Shown one piece after another: positions 5,339 to 12,300 of a stretch of 14,485 nucleotides of DNA. The stretch lies in the NCBI GenBank assembly GCA_934631055.1, contig CAKTXP010000044.1:1-14485 (forward strand), read 5' to 3'. The position numbers and the translations under genes are program-made. The stretch comes from an uncultured Clostridia bacterium. GTDB lineage: Bacteria > Bacillota > Clostridia > Christensenellales > Aristaeellaceae. The notes below the pieces were generated by a model, which searched no databases, was not told the DNA's origin, and saw only the letters and a list, made by a program, of their open reading frames with translations. How positions within the stretch are numbered: the stretch's first letter is position 1; the number at the start of each line of letters is the position of its first letter.

Positions 5339-6607
5339 TTATTCTCTTGTTCGGGTGATTTTTGCGCCGAGGCTGTTGAGCTTTTCTTCCAGATGCTCAT
5401 ATCCTCGGTCGATAAAGTGCGTATTATAGATTTCCGTCGTGCCTTGAGCCATCAGACCGGCAATGACCAGCGCCGCGCCTGCGCGCAAGTCGGTCGCTTC
5501 GACCGCCGCGCCGTGCAGCTGAGGGACGCCTTCGATGACTGCCGTCTGCTCATAGATGCGCACACGCGCGCCCATACGCTCCATCTCGGCAAGATGGCGG
5601 AAACGCGTTTCAAAGATATTTTCCACGACGGTGGACGTGCCGGTCGCCGTGCAGAGCAGGGCGCTCATGGGCTGCTGCAAGTCGGTCGGGAAGCCCGGAT
5701 AGACCTGCGTTTTGAATGTGACCGCTCGATGTGCGCCCAGCGAGCGGACGCGGATGGCATCGTCGCGCTCTTCGACGCGCGCGCCCATCTCCAACAGCTT
5801 GGCGGTCAGCGCTTCCATATGCGTCGGAATGCAGCCGCAGATGGTCACATCGCCATGCGTCGCGGCGGCGGCGATCATCAGCGTACCCGTCTCGATCTGA
5901 TCCGGAATGACGGCATAAGGTCGGCGGCTTTGCAGCTTCTCTACGCCGCGGATGCGGATGACATCCGTGCCTGCGCCTTTGACGCGGCAGCCCATCGAGT
6001 TCAGGAAGTTCGCCAAATCGACGATATGCGGCTCTTTGGCGGCGTTGTAAATCGTGGTCGTTCCCTCCGCAAGGGATGCGGCAAGCATGACGTTGATGGT
6101 TCCGCCGACGGTAACCATGTCCATGAACACATCTGCGCCGACGAGCCTTTCGGCTTCCGCAAAGACCATGCCGCGCGTCGTCTCAACCTTTGCGCCGAGC
6201 GCGCGCATGCCCTTGATATGCTGGTCAATGGGGCGGCGTCCGATATCGCATCCGCCGGGGAGCGGAACCTGTGCGCGCCCGAAACGCGCGAGCAGCGCGC
6301 CGATATAGTAAGAGGACGCGCGCATGCGGCGGCAGAGATCGAGCGGAACGTCCGTCCGGTTGATGGTGCTGGAATCGACCTCCATCACGCCGGTATCCGG
6401 GTCCCAATCGACCTTTGCTCCCAGATGACGCAGCGTTTCGACGGAAACCGTGACATCCTCAATATTGGGCAGGTTCTCGATCACACAGGGCGTCTGGCTG
6501 AGGATGGAGGCGGAAATCACCGCGACCGAGGTATTCTTTCCGCCGCTGACGCGGACGGTACCCTCCAATCGCTGCCCACCGGTGATGAGCATTCTCTCTT
6601 CTGCCAT
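5339..6607 (-). CDS. murA: UDP-N-acetylglucosamine 1-carboxyvinyltransferase
   Basis: MurA transfers enolpyruvate from PEP to UDP-GlcNAc, the first committed step of peptidoglycan precursor synthesis in the cytoplasm. The 422-residue length is normal. Key parts are present: Lys24 in SGGKN (equivalent of Lys22 in E. coli), Cys120 in LPGGCDIGRRPIDQH (the fosfomycin-target cysteine, Cys115 in E. coli), the catalytic aspartate in GFPTDLQQP, the arginine in TDLRAGAALVIAG and the C-terminal DRGYEHLEEKLNSLGA. The ATG at 6607 (protein MAEERMLITGG) has AAGGAGGAA (6612-6620) just upstream. An ATG at 6646 would add 13 residues with no support. It is transcribed alone from its own promoter, divergently from the FHA-ftsW-PBP operon. 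Clostridia often have two MurA paralogues, and which one this is cannot be told. Confidence 0.96.
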   Translation of the reverse strand: MAEERMLITGGQRLEGTVRVSGGKNTSVAVISASILSQTPCVIENLPNIEDVTVSVETLRHLGAKVDWDPDTGVMEVDSSTINRTDVPLDLCRRMRASSYYIGALLARFGRAQVPLPGGCDIGRRPIDQHIKGMRALGAKVETTRGMVFAEAERLVGADVFMDMVTVGGTINVMLAASLAEGTTTIYNAAKEPHIVDLANFLNSMGCRVKGAGTDVIRIRGVEKLQSRRPYAVIPDQIETGTLMIAAAATHGDVTICGCIPTHMEALTAKLLEMGARVEERDDAIRVRSLGAHRAVTFKTQVYPGFPTDLQQPMSALLCTATGTSTVVENIFETRFRHLAEMERMGARVRIYEQTAVIEGVPQLHGAAVEATDLRAGAALVIAGLMAQGTTEIYNTHFIDRGYEHLEEKLNSLGAKITRTRE

Positions 6608-6662
6608 GCTGTTCCTCCTTGATGATGCCGGTCGCCCGGAGTTCATATGCTTTAACCACTAT

Positions 6663-6691
6663 ATTATACACGCATGGAGACGCTTTGGCAA
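6663..6691 (-). promoter_or_regulatory. murA promoter (TTGCCA-17-TATAAT)
   Basis: On the minus strand TTGCCA (6691-6686) and a perfect TATAAT (6668-6663) are 17 bp apart. The transcript would start near 6656, giving a leader of about 50 nt. The divergent cell-wall operon promoter lies about 90 bp away. Confidence 0.85.
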
Positions 6692-6755
6692 GGGCGCTGA
6701 AATTTCAAAAAAACGCACGGTCACGGGATAAAAATGGAAGTCTGGTGCGTTTCTA

Positions 6756-6764
6756 TGGTATAAT
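6756..6764 (+). promoter_or_regulatory. Extended -10 promoter of the FHA-ftsW-PBP operon
   Basis: TGG-TATAAT (6756-6764) is a perfect extended -10 element. The upstream -35 region (TGGAAG, 6735-6740, 18-bp spacer) is poor, as expected where the TGn motif compensates. The leader to the GTG start at 6828 is about 55 nt. Confidence 0.7.
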
Positions 6765-6827
6765 CGGAGGGAAAGCGACTTTCCCGCCGAGGTTTCCGCC
6801 CGGCGGATGGCGAGGAGGCTGTTCCGG

Positions 6828-7463
6828 GTGACCCAGGCTTGGTATCAGGTGGCGTCGATGGGTTTTGGCTATCTCAGCGCGGTGATCATCGCGCTGATCG
6901 TGCTGCTGGCGCTGCGAAAATATATGTATGACCGCGCGTTGTGGCGGCGCGTCAAAAAAAATCTGCCGCAGGCGGGCGCAGCCGGCACGTTCCGCGTGCT
7001 GACAGCGGGTTCCAGACGGCTTCCCGCGGGGGAAGAGATCCGGATCCCGTTTGAAGGCACGCTCGGCGCGTCGATGAGCTGCGACGTCTGCATTCCATAT
7101 AAAAAGGTGCATATGCGTTCCGCCTTCTTCTGGCTGGAGGGCGAGGAGCTGCACATGGTTCCGCTGCATCGGGACGGCTTTCAGGTGGATGACACGCCGG
7201 TAGAGCCGGGCGACGAAGCCGTGATGAGCGACGGCGCGATCCTCAAGGTCGGCGAGCTGAAGCTCGTCCTGCGGCTGTATGACCGAAGCGGCGCGCTCAC
7301 CGTGGACGAGCCTTACGTCACCCGCGCCCGCCGCAGCAAAGCCGGACAGGGCAGGGGCGACGGCTTAGGCGCGCCCGGACGCGGCGAGATCCGTCGGGAA
7401 AAGAAGCGCCTTGCCAAACAGCAGAGCGATACGAAAGAAGACATGAAAAAGACGCGGAGGTGA
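6828..7463 (+). CDS. Membrane-anchored FHA-like domain protein
   Basis: The 211-residue protein has one N-terminal membrane helix (about 13-29), a basic linker, an FHA-like beta domain (about 54-151) and a basic tail (about 160-211). FHA domains bind phosphothreonine, and such proteins often sit beside SEDS/PBP genes to link Ser/Thr kinase signalling to cell-wall growth. The domain keeps the general strand pattern, but the usual SRxH motif reads VHMRSA (94-99), so the canonical phosphate-contacting serine and histidine positions are not conserved. Phosphopeptide binding is therefore doubtful. I choose GTG 6828, preceded by GAGGAGG (6812-6818) at nine bases. ATG 6807 has no ribosome site and would put that site inside the gene. 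It is followed 4 bp later by ftsW. Confidence 0.8.
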   Translation: MTQAWYQVASMGFGYLSAVIIALIVLLALRKYMYDRALWRRVKKNLPQAGAAGTFRVLTAGSRRLPAGEEIRIPFEGTLGASMSCDVCIPYKKVHMRSAFFWLEGEELHMVPLHRDGFQVDDTPVEPGDEAVMSDGAILKVGELKLVLRLYDRSGALTVDEPYVTRARRSKAGQGRGDGLGAPGRGEIRREKKRLAKQQSDTKEDMKKTRR

Positions 7464-7467
7464 AGGC

Positions 7468-9009
7468 ATGGCGCGGACAACGGAAGAAAAGGCGAAGCGG
7501 ACGCGCGACGGCGCGGACGACGCAGTTTATAAACCCGCGCGGAGCGCAAAAAAGCCTGTCCGCACGGAGTCGGAAAAAAGCGAAAGCGGCGCAAAAACCA
7601 AAAAAGCCGCTCCAAAAGAGAAAAATCCCTCGGACAAGCCCGCACAGCGCAAAGCGCCGCGGAAATATGATCCTCTTCCCAAAGAGGATACGCCTCAGCA
7701 GCGGCGTCAGAAGCGCGAAAAAGAGCATATCGCAGCGGTCGCCAAGGACAGGCGGCGCGCGATCAGCCGCGCAGGCGACGCCGGTGTGACCCTTATCGCG
7801 CTGCTGACGGCGGTATTTGAGCTCCTGGGTCTGCTGCTCTGCTCGTTCAAAACGGAAGGAACGGTGGCCATGCAGGCGATGAAGATCGCCCTTCTGGTCG
7901 TGCCGCTGGGGCTGCTGACGACGCTTGCCCTGCCGCGGCTGCTGCCGATCGATGCGCTGGTCATGGCGCTGACCAACTTTCTCTGCGGCGTGGGCATCGT
8001 CGTGCTGTACACCGTGTCGCCGGACAGGGGCGCGCGGCAAGCTGTTTTTTATGCAGCCGGGCTGGCGGTCATGCTCGTGATGAGCGAACTGGTCTTTCAC
8101 ATGCGGCATTTCCGCGGGCTGACGATGCTGGGCATGGCGCTGGGCATCCTCGCGCTGATCCTGCCGCTGGCGTTCGGCGAATGGAACAACGGCGCAAAGA
8201 ACTGGGTGGAGATCCCGCTGATCGGTTCGTTTCAGCCCAGCGAGATCGTCAAGCTCTCCGTCGTGCTGGCGCTGGCGTATTTCTTCAGCGCGCATAGAAC
8301 GGTATGGCAGATGATGCCCGCGCTGGTCTTTGCGGCGGCGTGTCTGGTGCTGCTGATGCTCCAGCGCGACCTCGGAACGGCGCTCATCTATTACCTGACG
8401 ACGCTGGTGCTGTTCTACGTCGCCTGCGGCAATGTGCCGCTGACGATCGTCGGCATGGGCGGCGGCGTAGGCGCGGCTGTGCTGGGCTACCAGATGTTCG
8501 CGCATGTCAAGGTGCGCGTAGCGATGTGGCGCAATCCGTGGAGCGACCCGACCGATAAGGGCTATCAGATCATTCAGGCGCTGTTTGCCATCGGTTCAGG
8601 CGGATTATTCGGCGTCGGTCTTGGACAGGGCACACCGGAAAAGATTCCCGCGTATTACAACGACTTTATCTTTGCCGTCGTCTGCGAACAGCTGGGTCAG
8701 GTGTTTGGCATGCTGCTGCTTGCGGTGTATGTCCTGCTGATTCTGCGCGGGGTGACGGTGGTTTCCCGCGCACGGCGTTCCTTCGAGATACTGCTGGGGT
8801 ACGGCGTGCTGACGATGCTGAGCATTCAGACGTTCATGATCGTCGCGGGCGTCATCAAGATGATCCCGCTGACGGGCGTTACGATGCCGTTCCTCAGCTA
8901 CGGCGGCTCGTCGCTGCTCTCGTGCATGGCGATGATCGGCGTTTTACACGGAGCAAGCGCGCGGGCGCAGGAAAATCTGGAAGAGGACATTCTCTGCGTG
9001 AAAGCGTAA
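7468..9009 (+). CDS. SEDS family peptidoglycan glycosyltransferase (FtsW/RodA type)
   Basis: SEDS proteins polymerise lipid II into glycan strands in the membrane, working with a class B PBP. The 513 residues include family signatures: GAKNWVEI (242-249), FQPSEIVKLS (255-264), RDLGTAL (300-306), the NPWSDPTDKGYQIIQALFAIGSGG loop, NDFIFAVVCEQLG and TGVTMPFLSYGGSSLLS (about 469-485). About ten membrane helices follow residue 102. The first roughly 98 residues are an extra cytoplasmic region rich in Lys, Arg, Glu, Ala and Pro, unusual for SEDS proteins and probably disordered. GGAGGTGA (7456-7463) precedes the ATG. The gene sits between the FHA-like gene and the PBP, its likely partner. FtsW (division), RodA (elongation) and SpoVE (spore) cannot be separated here, so no symbol is given. 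Confidence 0.93.
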   Translation: MARTTEEKAKRTRDGADDAVYKPARSAKKPVRTESEKSESGAKTKKAAPKEKNPSDKPAQRKAPRKYDPLPKEDTPQQRRQKREKEHIAAVAKDRRRAISRAGDAGVTLIALLTAVFELLGLLLCSFKTEGTVAMQAMKIALLVVPLGLLTTLALPRLLPIDALVMALTNFLCGVGIVVLYTVSPDRGARQAVFYAAGLAVMLVMSELVFHMRHFRGLTMLGMALGILALILPLAFGEWNNGAKNWVEIPLIGSFQPSEIVKLSVVLALAYFFSAHRTVWQMMPALVFAAACLVLLMLQRDLGTALIYYLTTLVLFYVACGNVPLTIVGMGGGVGAAVLGYQMFAHVKVRVAMWRNPWSDPTDKGYQIIQALFAIGSGGLFGVGLGQGTPEKIPAYYNDFIFAVVCEQLGQVFGMLLLAVYVLLILRGVTVVSRARRSFEILLGYGVLTMLSIQTFMIVAGVIKMIPLTGVTMPFLSYGGSSLLSCMAMIGVLHGASARAQENLEEDILCVKA

Positions 9010-9039
9010 CCTCATCCGCCTCTGCGGAGGCACCTTCCC

Positions 9040-9257
9040 CAAAGGGGAAGGCTGGGAAAAGGACGTTGGGGCTCCTCGCCCCAACCCCCCGCAAGGGAAC
9101 TAAGTTCTCTTGACCTTCTGGTTCGCTTCGCGCGTTCTGTTTAATCGTCAGCTCGCAGGACTGCATGCAGTCCTGCGCAAGTGGGAAGTGCAGGAACCTC
9201 AGGTTCCTGCCGAGGGTTTGGGGCGAGAAGCCCCAACGTCATCCCTTGAAAGGGGGC
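9040..9257. repeat. Multi-hairpin intergenic element inside the cell-wall operon
   Basis: The 275 bp between the SEDS stop and the PBP start are packed with hairpins: GCCTC/GAGGC (9018-9031), CCTTCCCC/GGGGAAGG (9033-9051), GTTGGGGC/GCCCCAAC (9065-9085), AAGGGAAC/GTTCTCTT (9093-9111), a perfect 24-bp palindrome centred on GCATGC (9154-9177), GCAGGAACCT/AGGTTCCTGC (9190-9210), TTGGGGC/GCCCCAA (9218-9236) and CCCT/AGGG (9243-9254). From 9040 onward the order and several linkers match 12041-12300 upstream of the histidine kinase. None of the hairpins carries a U-tract, so they are not ordinary terminators and read-through is expected. Confidence 0.8.
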
Positions 9258-9284
9258 GGGCTTATTAAGGTCATTAAGCGGCGG

Positions 9285-10670
9285 ATGCACCTGCTGACGC
9301 TGCTGCTTGTTTTGATGTTCGCGCTGGTCGCGGCGTATTTCTGTTACTCGGTTTATTTCTACGGCGGACGGTGGATCGCCAATCCCTATAATCCCCGCAT
9401 CAGCAGCCAGAAGCAGAATGTCGTCATGGGTACGCTGACCGACCGGGACGGAACCGTCCTCGCCTATACCGACGATACCGGCACGCGGCGCTATAACGCA
9501 AACGCCGCGACGCGTAAAGCGGTCAGTCAGGTCGTCGGCGACAGCGGCGGCAAGGTATCCACCGGCGCGGATACGTTCCACGCGCAATACCTGCTCGGCT
9601 TCCGGTCAAGCATCTTTGAGCGGCTCGCCGACGCCTTTACCGGCACGACCCAGCGCGGCGACGACGTGCAGCTGACCATCTCCGAACGGCTGTCGCGCTA
9701 TATCAGCGAGCAGTTTCCCAGCGGCAAGCGCGGCGCTGTCGTCGTACTCAATTATAAGACCAACGAGATTCTGGCGCTCGTGTCCATGCCGCAGTTTGAT
9801 CCGATGGATATGGATTCGGCGCTGGCGGATGAATCCGCGGGCGCGCTGGTCAACCGCGCGACGCAGGGGCTTTATCCGCCCGGTTCGACGTTCAAGATCG
9901 TGACGATGGCGTCGGCGCTGGAAAACCTGCCGGATCTGAACGACTTTGCCTTTGACTGCACGGGCTATTATCCCGTCGGCCATTATTCCGTAACGGATGG
10001 CAGCGCGCACGGCGTACAGAGCCTGTCCGACGCGTTCGCGCATTCGTGCAACACGGCGTTTGCAGCGTTGTCGCAGGATCTGGGCTATGAAATGCTCGGC
10101 AAGACGGCGGAAGAGATGGGCTTCAATGAGAATTTCATGTTCAGCGACCTCATCGTCTACAATTCCAGCTATCCCATCGACGACCTGAGCGCGGAGGATC
10201 TGGCGTGGTCGGCGATCGGTCAGGGACGCGTTCTGGCAACGCCGCTGCATATGGCGCTCATCGCCGCGGCAGTCGCCAACGGCGGCGTAATGAACGAGCC
10301 GCGGCTGGTCAAGTCCGTAACGACGGCGCAGGGCGGAAGCCGGGCGCTGCTCAGCCATGCGGGCGGCAAACGCGTTATGGATGAAGCCGTCGCCGACCGG
10401 CTGGAAAGCGAGATGATTCGGGTCGTCAAGTCCGGCACGGGCAGACGCGCCGCGCTGGATAACGGCTATGTCGTCGCGGGCAAGACCGGTTCGGCGGAAG
10501 CAAGCAACGATAAGACCATTGACGCGCACGCCTGGTTCGTCGGCTATATCGTCAATGACAACGCGCCATACGCAATCTGCGTATTGGTCGAAAACGGCGG
10601 AAGCGGCGGCTCTGTTGCCGCGCCGCTGGCACGAAAGACGCTGCAAAAAGCGATTAATCTGGGACTGTAA
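9285..10670 (+). CDS. Class B penicillin-binding protein (transpeptidase), PbpA/PBP2-like
   Basis: A D,D-transpeptidase that crosslinks peptidoglycan outside the membrane. From ATG 9285 it has 461 residues: one N-terminal membrane anchor (MHLLTLLLVLMFALVAAYFC), a short non-catalytic region (about 35-165) and the transpeptidase domain (about 170-461). The active-site motifs are intact: SxxK as Ser201-Thr-Phe-Lys204 in YPPGSTFK, SxN as Ser254-Cys-Asn256, and KTG at 400-402 in AGKTGSAE. It resembles the compact PbpA-type proteins encoded beside RodA/FtsW homologues and is the probable partner of the preceding SEDS protein. The start is uncertain. ATG 9285 has only AAGG (9267-9270), 14 bases away. 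TTG 9246 and a non-standard ATT 9264 (seven bases after AGGGGG) are in frame. ATG 9165 lies within a palindrome. Confidence 0.92.
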   Translation: MHLLTLLLVLMFALVAAYFCYSVYFYGGRWIANPYNPRISSQKQNVVMGTLTDRDGTVLAYTDDTGTRRYNANAATRKAVSQVVGDSGGKVSTGADTFHAQYLLGFRSSIFERLADAFTGTTQRGDDVQLTISERLSRYISEQFPSGKRGAVVVLNYKTNEILALVSMPQFDPMDMDSALADESAGALVNRATQGLYPPGSTFKIVTMASALENLPDLNDFAFDCTGYYPVGHYSVTDGSAHGVQSLSDAFAHSCNTAFAALSQDLGYEMLGKTAEEMGFNENFMFSDLIVYNSSYPIDDLSAEDLAWSAIGQGRVLATPLHMALIAAAVANGGVMNEPRLVKSVTTAQGGSRALLSHAGGKRVMDEAVADRLESEMIRVVKSGTGRRAALDNGYVVAGKTGSAEASNDKTIDAHAWFVGYIVNDNAPYAICVLVENGGSGGSVAAPLARKTLQKAINLGL

Positions 10671-10690
10671 TAGCAAGGAGGGTTTTTCCA

Positions 10691-11800
10691 ATGCGTAAAG
10701 AACTTTGCATGCTGATGGCGCTGCTGTGCCTGTTGGTTTTCTCCTGCCCGGTGCTGGCGGCAGGCACGACCGTAACCACGTTCACCCCGTTTGCCGATAT
10801 GGATTTTGCCGCGCAGGGCTATATGGATCTCATTACCGCGTGGGAAGAAGAGACCGGCAACATCGTCGAGGATTATTCCGGCTTGCAGGACGACCTGTTC
10901 CTTCGGCAGATGACGGACATGGTTACGAGCGGAAAAGCCGATATCGTGGTCGTTCCCGTCGGCAGCGGCTTGACGAGCAATCAGCTGGTCAGCGTGGACG
11001 AGCTGATTGCCGCCGCGCCGGACTGCGGCGCGCGCAGGATGGACGCCATGGCGGAGAGCGACGGCAGTATCCTGCTGACGCCCGTGCGCCTGAACTGGGA
11101 AGCGCTGTACGTCAATACGGACGTGCTGGAACAGAACGGATTGTCCGTGCCGACCAGTTATGAAGAGCTGGTCGCGGTCTGCGCGTCTCTCGCGCAGAAG
11201 GGCGTAACGCCCATCGCCAACGCGCTCTGCGAATGGTCCGAGATCACACTGGACTGTGCCGCGATGATCGGCGCGCCGGAGAATCAGTATGGTCAGCAGC
11301 CCTCGCTGGACGGCGCAAAGAGCGTGCTGACGGCGCTCACGAAGGTCGGCGCGTTCGGCGTCGATCCATGGAACCTGACCGATGAGGACGCGGAAAACGC
11401 TTTCCTTGAAGGCGTCGCGGCAATGCGCTTTGACGGAAGCGACCTGTCAGAACTCATCGGCGAAGCGCGGCAGGAGCATGTAGCCGTCGTGTCCCTGAGC
11501 GGCATGGACGGACAGGCGCGCGCCAAGCTGGTCGGCACGCCGAGCTATGGTCTGGCGATCACCCGCGCCTGCTGGCAGGACAGCGCGCGCCGCGAAGCCG
11601 CCCTTTCACTGGTCGCGCGGCTGCTGACCGGCGACGGCGCGGCGGTCCTTGCATCTCCCGCGCCTGCGGTCAAGCTGGGACAGAGCATCGCGCAGATGAC
11701 CACCTCCGCGTCGGACTGCGCCGGATTGCTCTATGACAGGAATCCCGAAAGTTTTGACAGCTGGACGGAAAGCGTCATTGCCGCGCTGATGGCGATGTAA
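10691..11800 (+). CDS. Secreted extracellular solute-binding-like protein
   Basis: This 369-residue protein has an N-terminal signal peptide with a hydrophobic core at about 5-22 and a probable signal peptidase I site at VLA-AG near residue 24. Cys19 in VFSC is a weak lipobox alternative. The rest matches the family 1 (MalE-like) periplasmic-binding fold: an AWEEETGNIVE segment, LNWEALYVNTDVLEQNGLSVPTSYEELV and GVAAMRFDGSDL are typical ligand-binding lobe motifs. It is short for the family. AAGGAGGG (10675-10682) lies eight bases before ATG. It follows the PBP stop by 20 bp, so it is the last gene of the cell-wall operon. No permease or ATPase is nearby, which is unusual for a transport receptor. 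It may instead bind wall or envelope ligands, but that is a guess. Confidence 0.82.
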   Translation: MRKELCMLMALLCLLVFSCPVLAAGTTVTTFTPFADMDFAAQGYMDLITAWEEETGNIVEDYSGLQDDLFLRQMTDMVTSGKADIVVVPVGSGLTSNQLVSVDELIAAAPDCGARRMDAMAESDGSILLTPVRLNWEALYVNTDVLEQNGLSVPTSYEELVAVCASLAQKGVTPIANALCEWSEITLDCAAMIGAPENQYGQQPSLDGAKSVLTALTKVGAFGVDPWNLTDEDAENAFLEGVAAMRFDGSDLSELIGEARQEHVAVVSLSGMDGQARAKLVGTPSYGLAITRACWQDSARREAALSLVARLLTGDGAAVLASPAPAVKLGQSIAQMTTSASDCAGLLYDRNPESFDSWTESVIAALMAM

Positions 11801-11858
11801 TGCCTTTTTCCCACGAAGAAAACCATAAAGAAGCCGTTAAGAAAAACAGAATGTTGAC

Positions 11859-11901
11859 AGAAAAAACGCATGCACGGAAGCGCGACGCATGCGTTTTTTC
11901 T
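11859..11901 (+). terminator. Terminator of the FHA-ftsW-PBP operon
   Basis: A perfect 15-bp stem (11859-11873 with 11887-11901; core AAAAAACGCATGC and GCATGCGTTTTTT) encloses a 13-nt loop and ends with six T before CTTA. The A-run on the other arm makes it possibly bidirectional. It lies 58 bp after the solute-binding gene. The bases 11801-11858 hold nothing recognisable. Confidence 0.88.
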
Positions 11902-11957
11902 TACATTTTCAGCAATTTGAAAAGCGTCTGAAATATTTTGACAAATCATGATAGAGC

Positions 11958-11986
11958 TTGCAGAAGAAATTATTTCTCATTATAAT
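11958..11986 (+). promoter_or_regulatory. Histidine kinase promoter (TTGCAG-17-TATAAT)
   Basis: TTGCAG (11958-11963) and a perfect TATAAT (11981-11986) are 17 bp apart in an AT-rich stretch. The -10 lies within the palindrome CATTATAATG (11978-11987), and AGAAAT-T-ATTTCT (11965-11977) fills the spacer. A 12-bp palindrome ATATAATTATAT (11999-12010), containing a second TATAAT, lies near the start site. These are possible binding sites for a regulator. The leader to the start codon is about 300 nt. Confidence 0.78.
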
Positions 11987-12040
11987 GAAATTGGATGAAT
12001 ATAATTATATACGGCCATTAATCCATATCGAGTTCTGCAT

Positions 12041-12291
12041 CAAAGGGGAAACGATTGGGGCGCTGTCCCGAACCCTATCAGGAATCTGAGGTTCCTGGAC
12101 TTCCCGATTCGCTTCGCGGCGGCTAAAATCATATTAACGGACGACGCGCATGCGCGTCGTATGCTCAAGACGATTAAAACCGGCGCAAAGCGAAGAAGGG
12201 AGTCTGAGGGATGAAGTCCCTCAGGCAGGTTTGGGCGGCAGCCCAACGTATCCCATTTACTCATAAAGAGGGAGCGGCTGCCTGTCAGCCG
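12041..12291. repeat. Multi-hairpin leader element upstream of the histidine kinase
   Basis: This stretch is co-linear with 9040-9284 upstream of the PBP. In order it holds CAAAGGGGAA, a TTGGGGC hairpin (12055-12071), CAGGAA/TTCCTG (12079-12097), GATTCGCTTCGCGG, a perfect 20-bp palindrome centred on GCATGC (12141-12160), CTGAGGGA/TCCCTCAG (12204-12224), TTGGGC/GCCCAA (12231-12246), CGTATCCC, a TTTA/TAAA stem closed by TCCC/GGGA (12251-12273) and CGGCTG/CAGCCG (12275-12291). Stem sequences differ from the other copy yet remain paired. It lies fully within the predicted transcript. No plausible gene is seen inside it. Confidence 0.78.
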
Positions 12292-12300
12292 ATACTGCAT

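Noticed and set aside
5149..5400. Small minus-strand open frame after murA sharing a peptide with one near 14200
   Set aside because: The shared peptide only reflects the dispersed DNA repeat; the frame overlaps two terminators and the murA end.
5282..6622. 446-codon plus-strand open frame opposite murA
   Set aside because: The opposite strand is an unmistakable MurA with all catalytic residues; this frame has shadow-type composition and no start signal.
6807..6827. ATG 6807 as start of the FHA-like protein
   Set aside because: No ribosome site upstream, and the strong GAGGAGG lies downstream of it, correctly spaced for GTG 6828.
7318..8505. Minus-strand open frame opposite ftsW
   Set aside because: Composition dominated by Arg, His and Gln, typical of antisense to GC-rich coding DNA; the SEDS frame is certain.
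9165..9284. Upstream ATG for the PBP giving 40 extra residues
   Set aside because: The ATG sits inside the 24-bp palindrome, and the added residues encode only the hairpin repeats ahead of the membrane anchor.
9010..9284. Possible CRISPR array or tRNA cluster, given the dense repeats
   Set aside because: The hairpins are not identical direct repeats with unique equal spacers, and no tRNA-like fold or CCA end is present.
9606..10691. Minus-strand open frame opposite the PBP gene
   Set aside because: Antisense shadow; the PBP frame carries SxxK, SxN and KTG motifs.
12211..12300. Upstream ATG for the kinase with AAGGGAG at nine bases
   Set aside because: The ATG lies at the top of a hairpin stem, and the 30 extra residues are repeat-encoded. 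It cannot be fully excluded, so it is noted in the gene entry.
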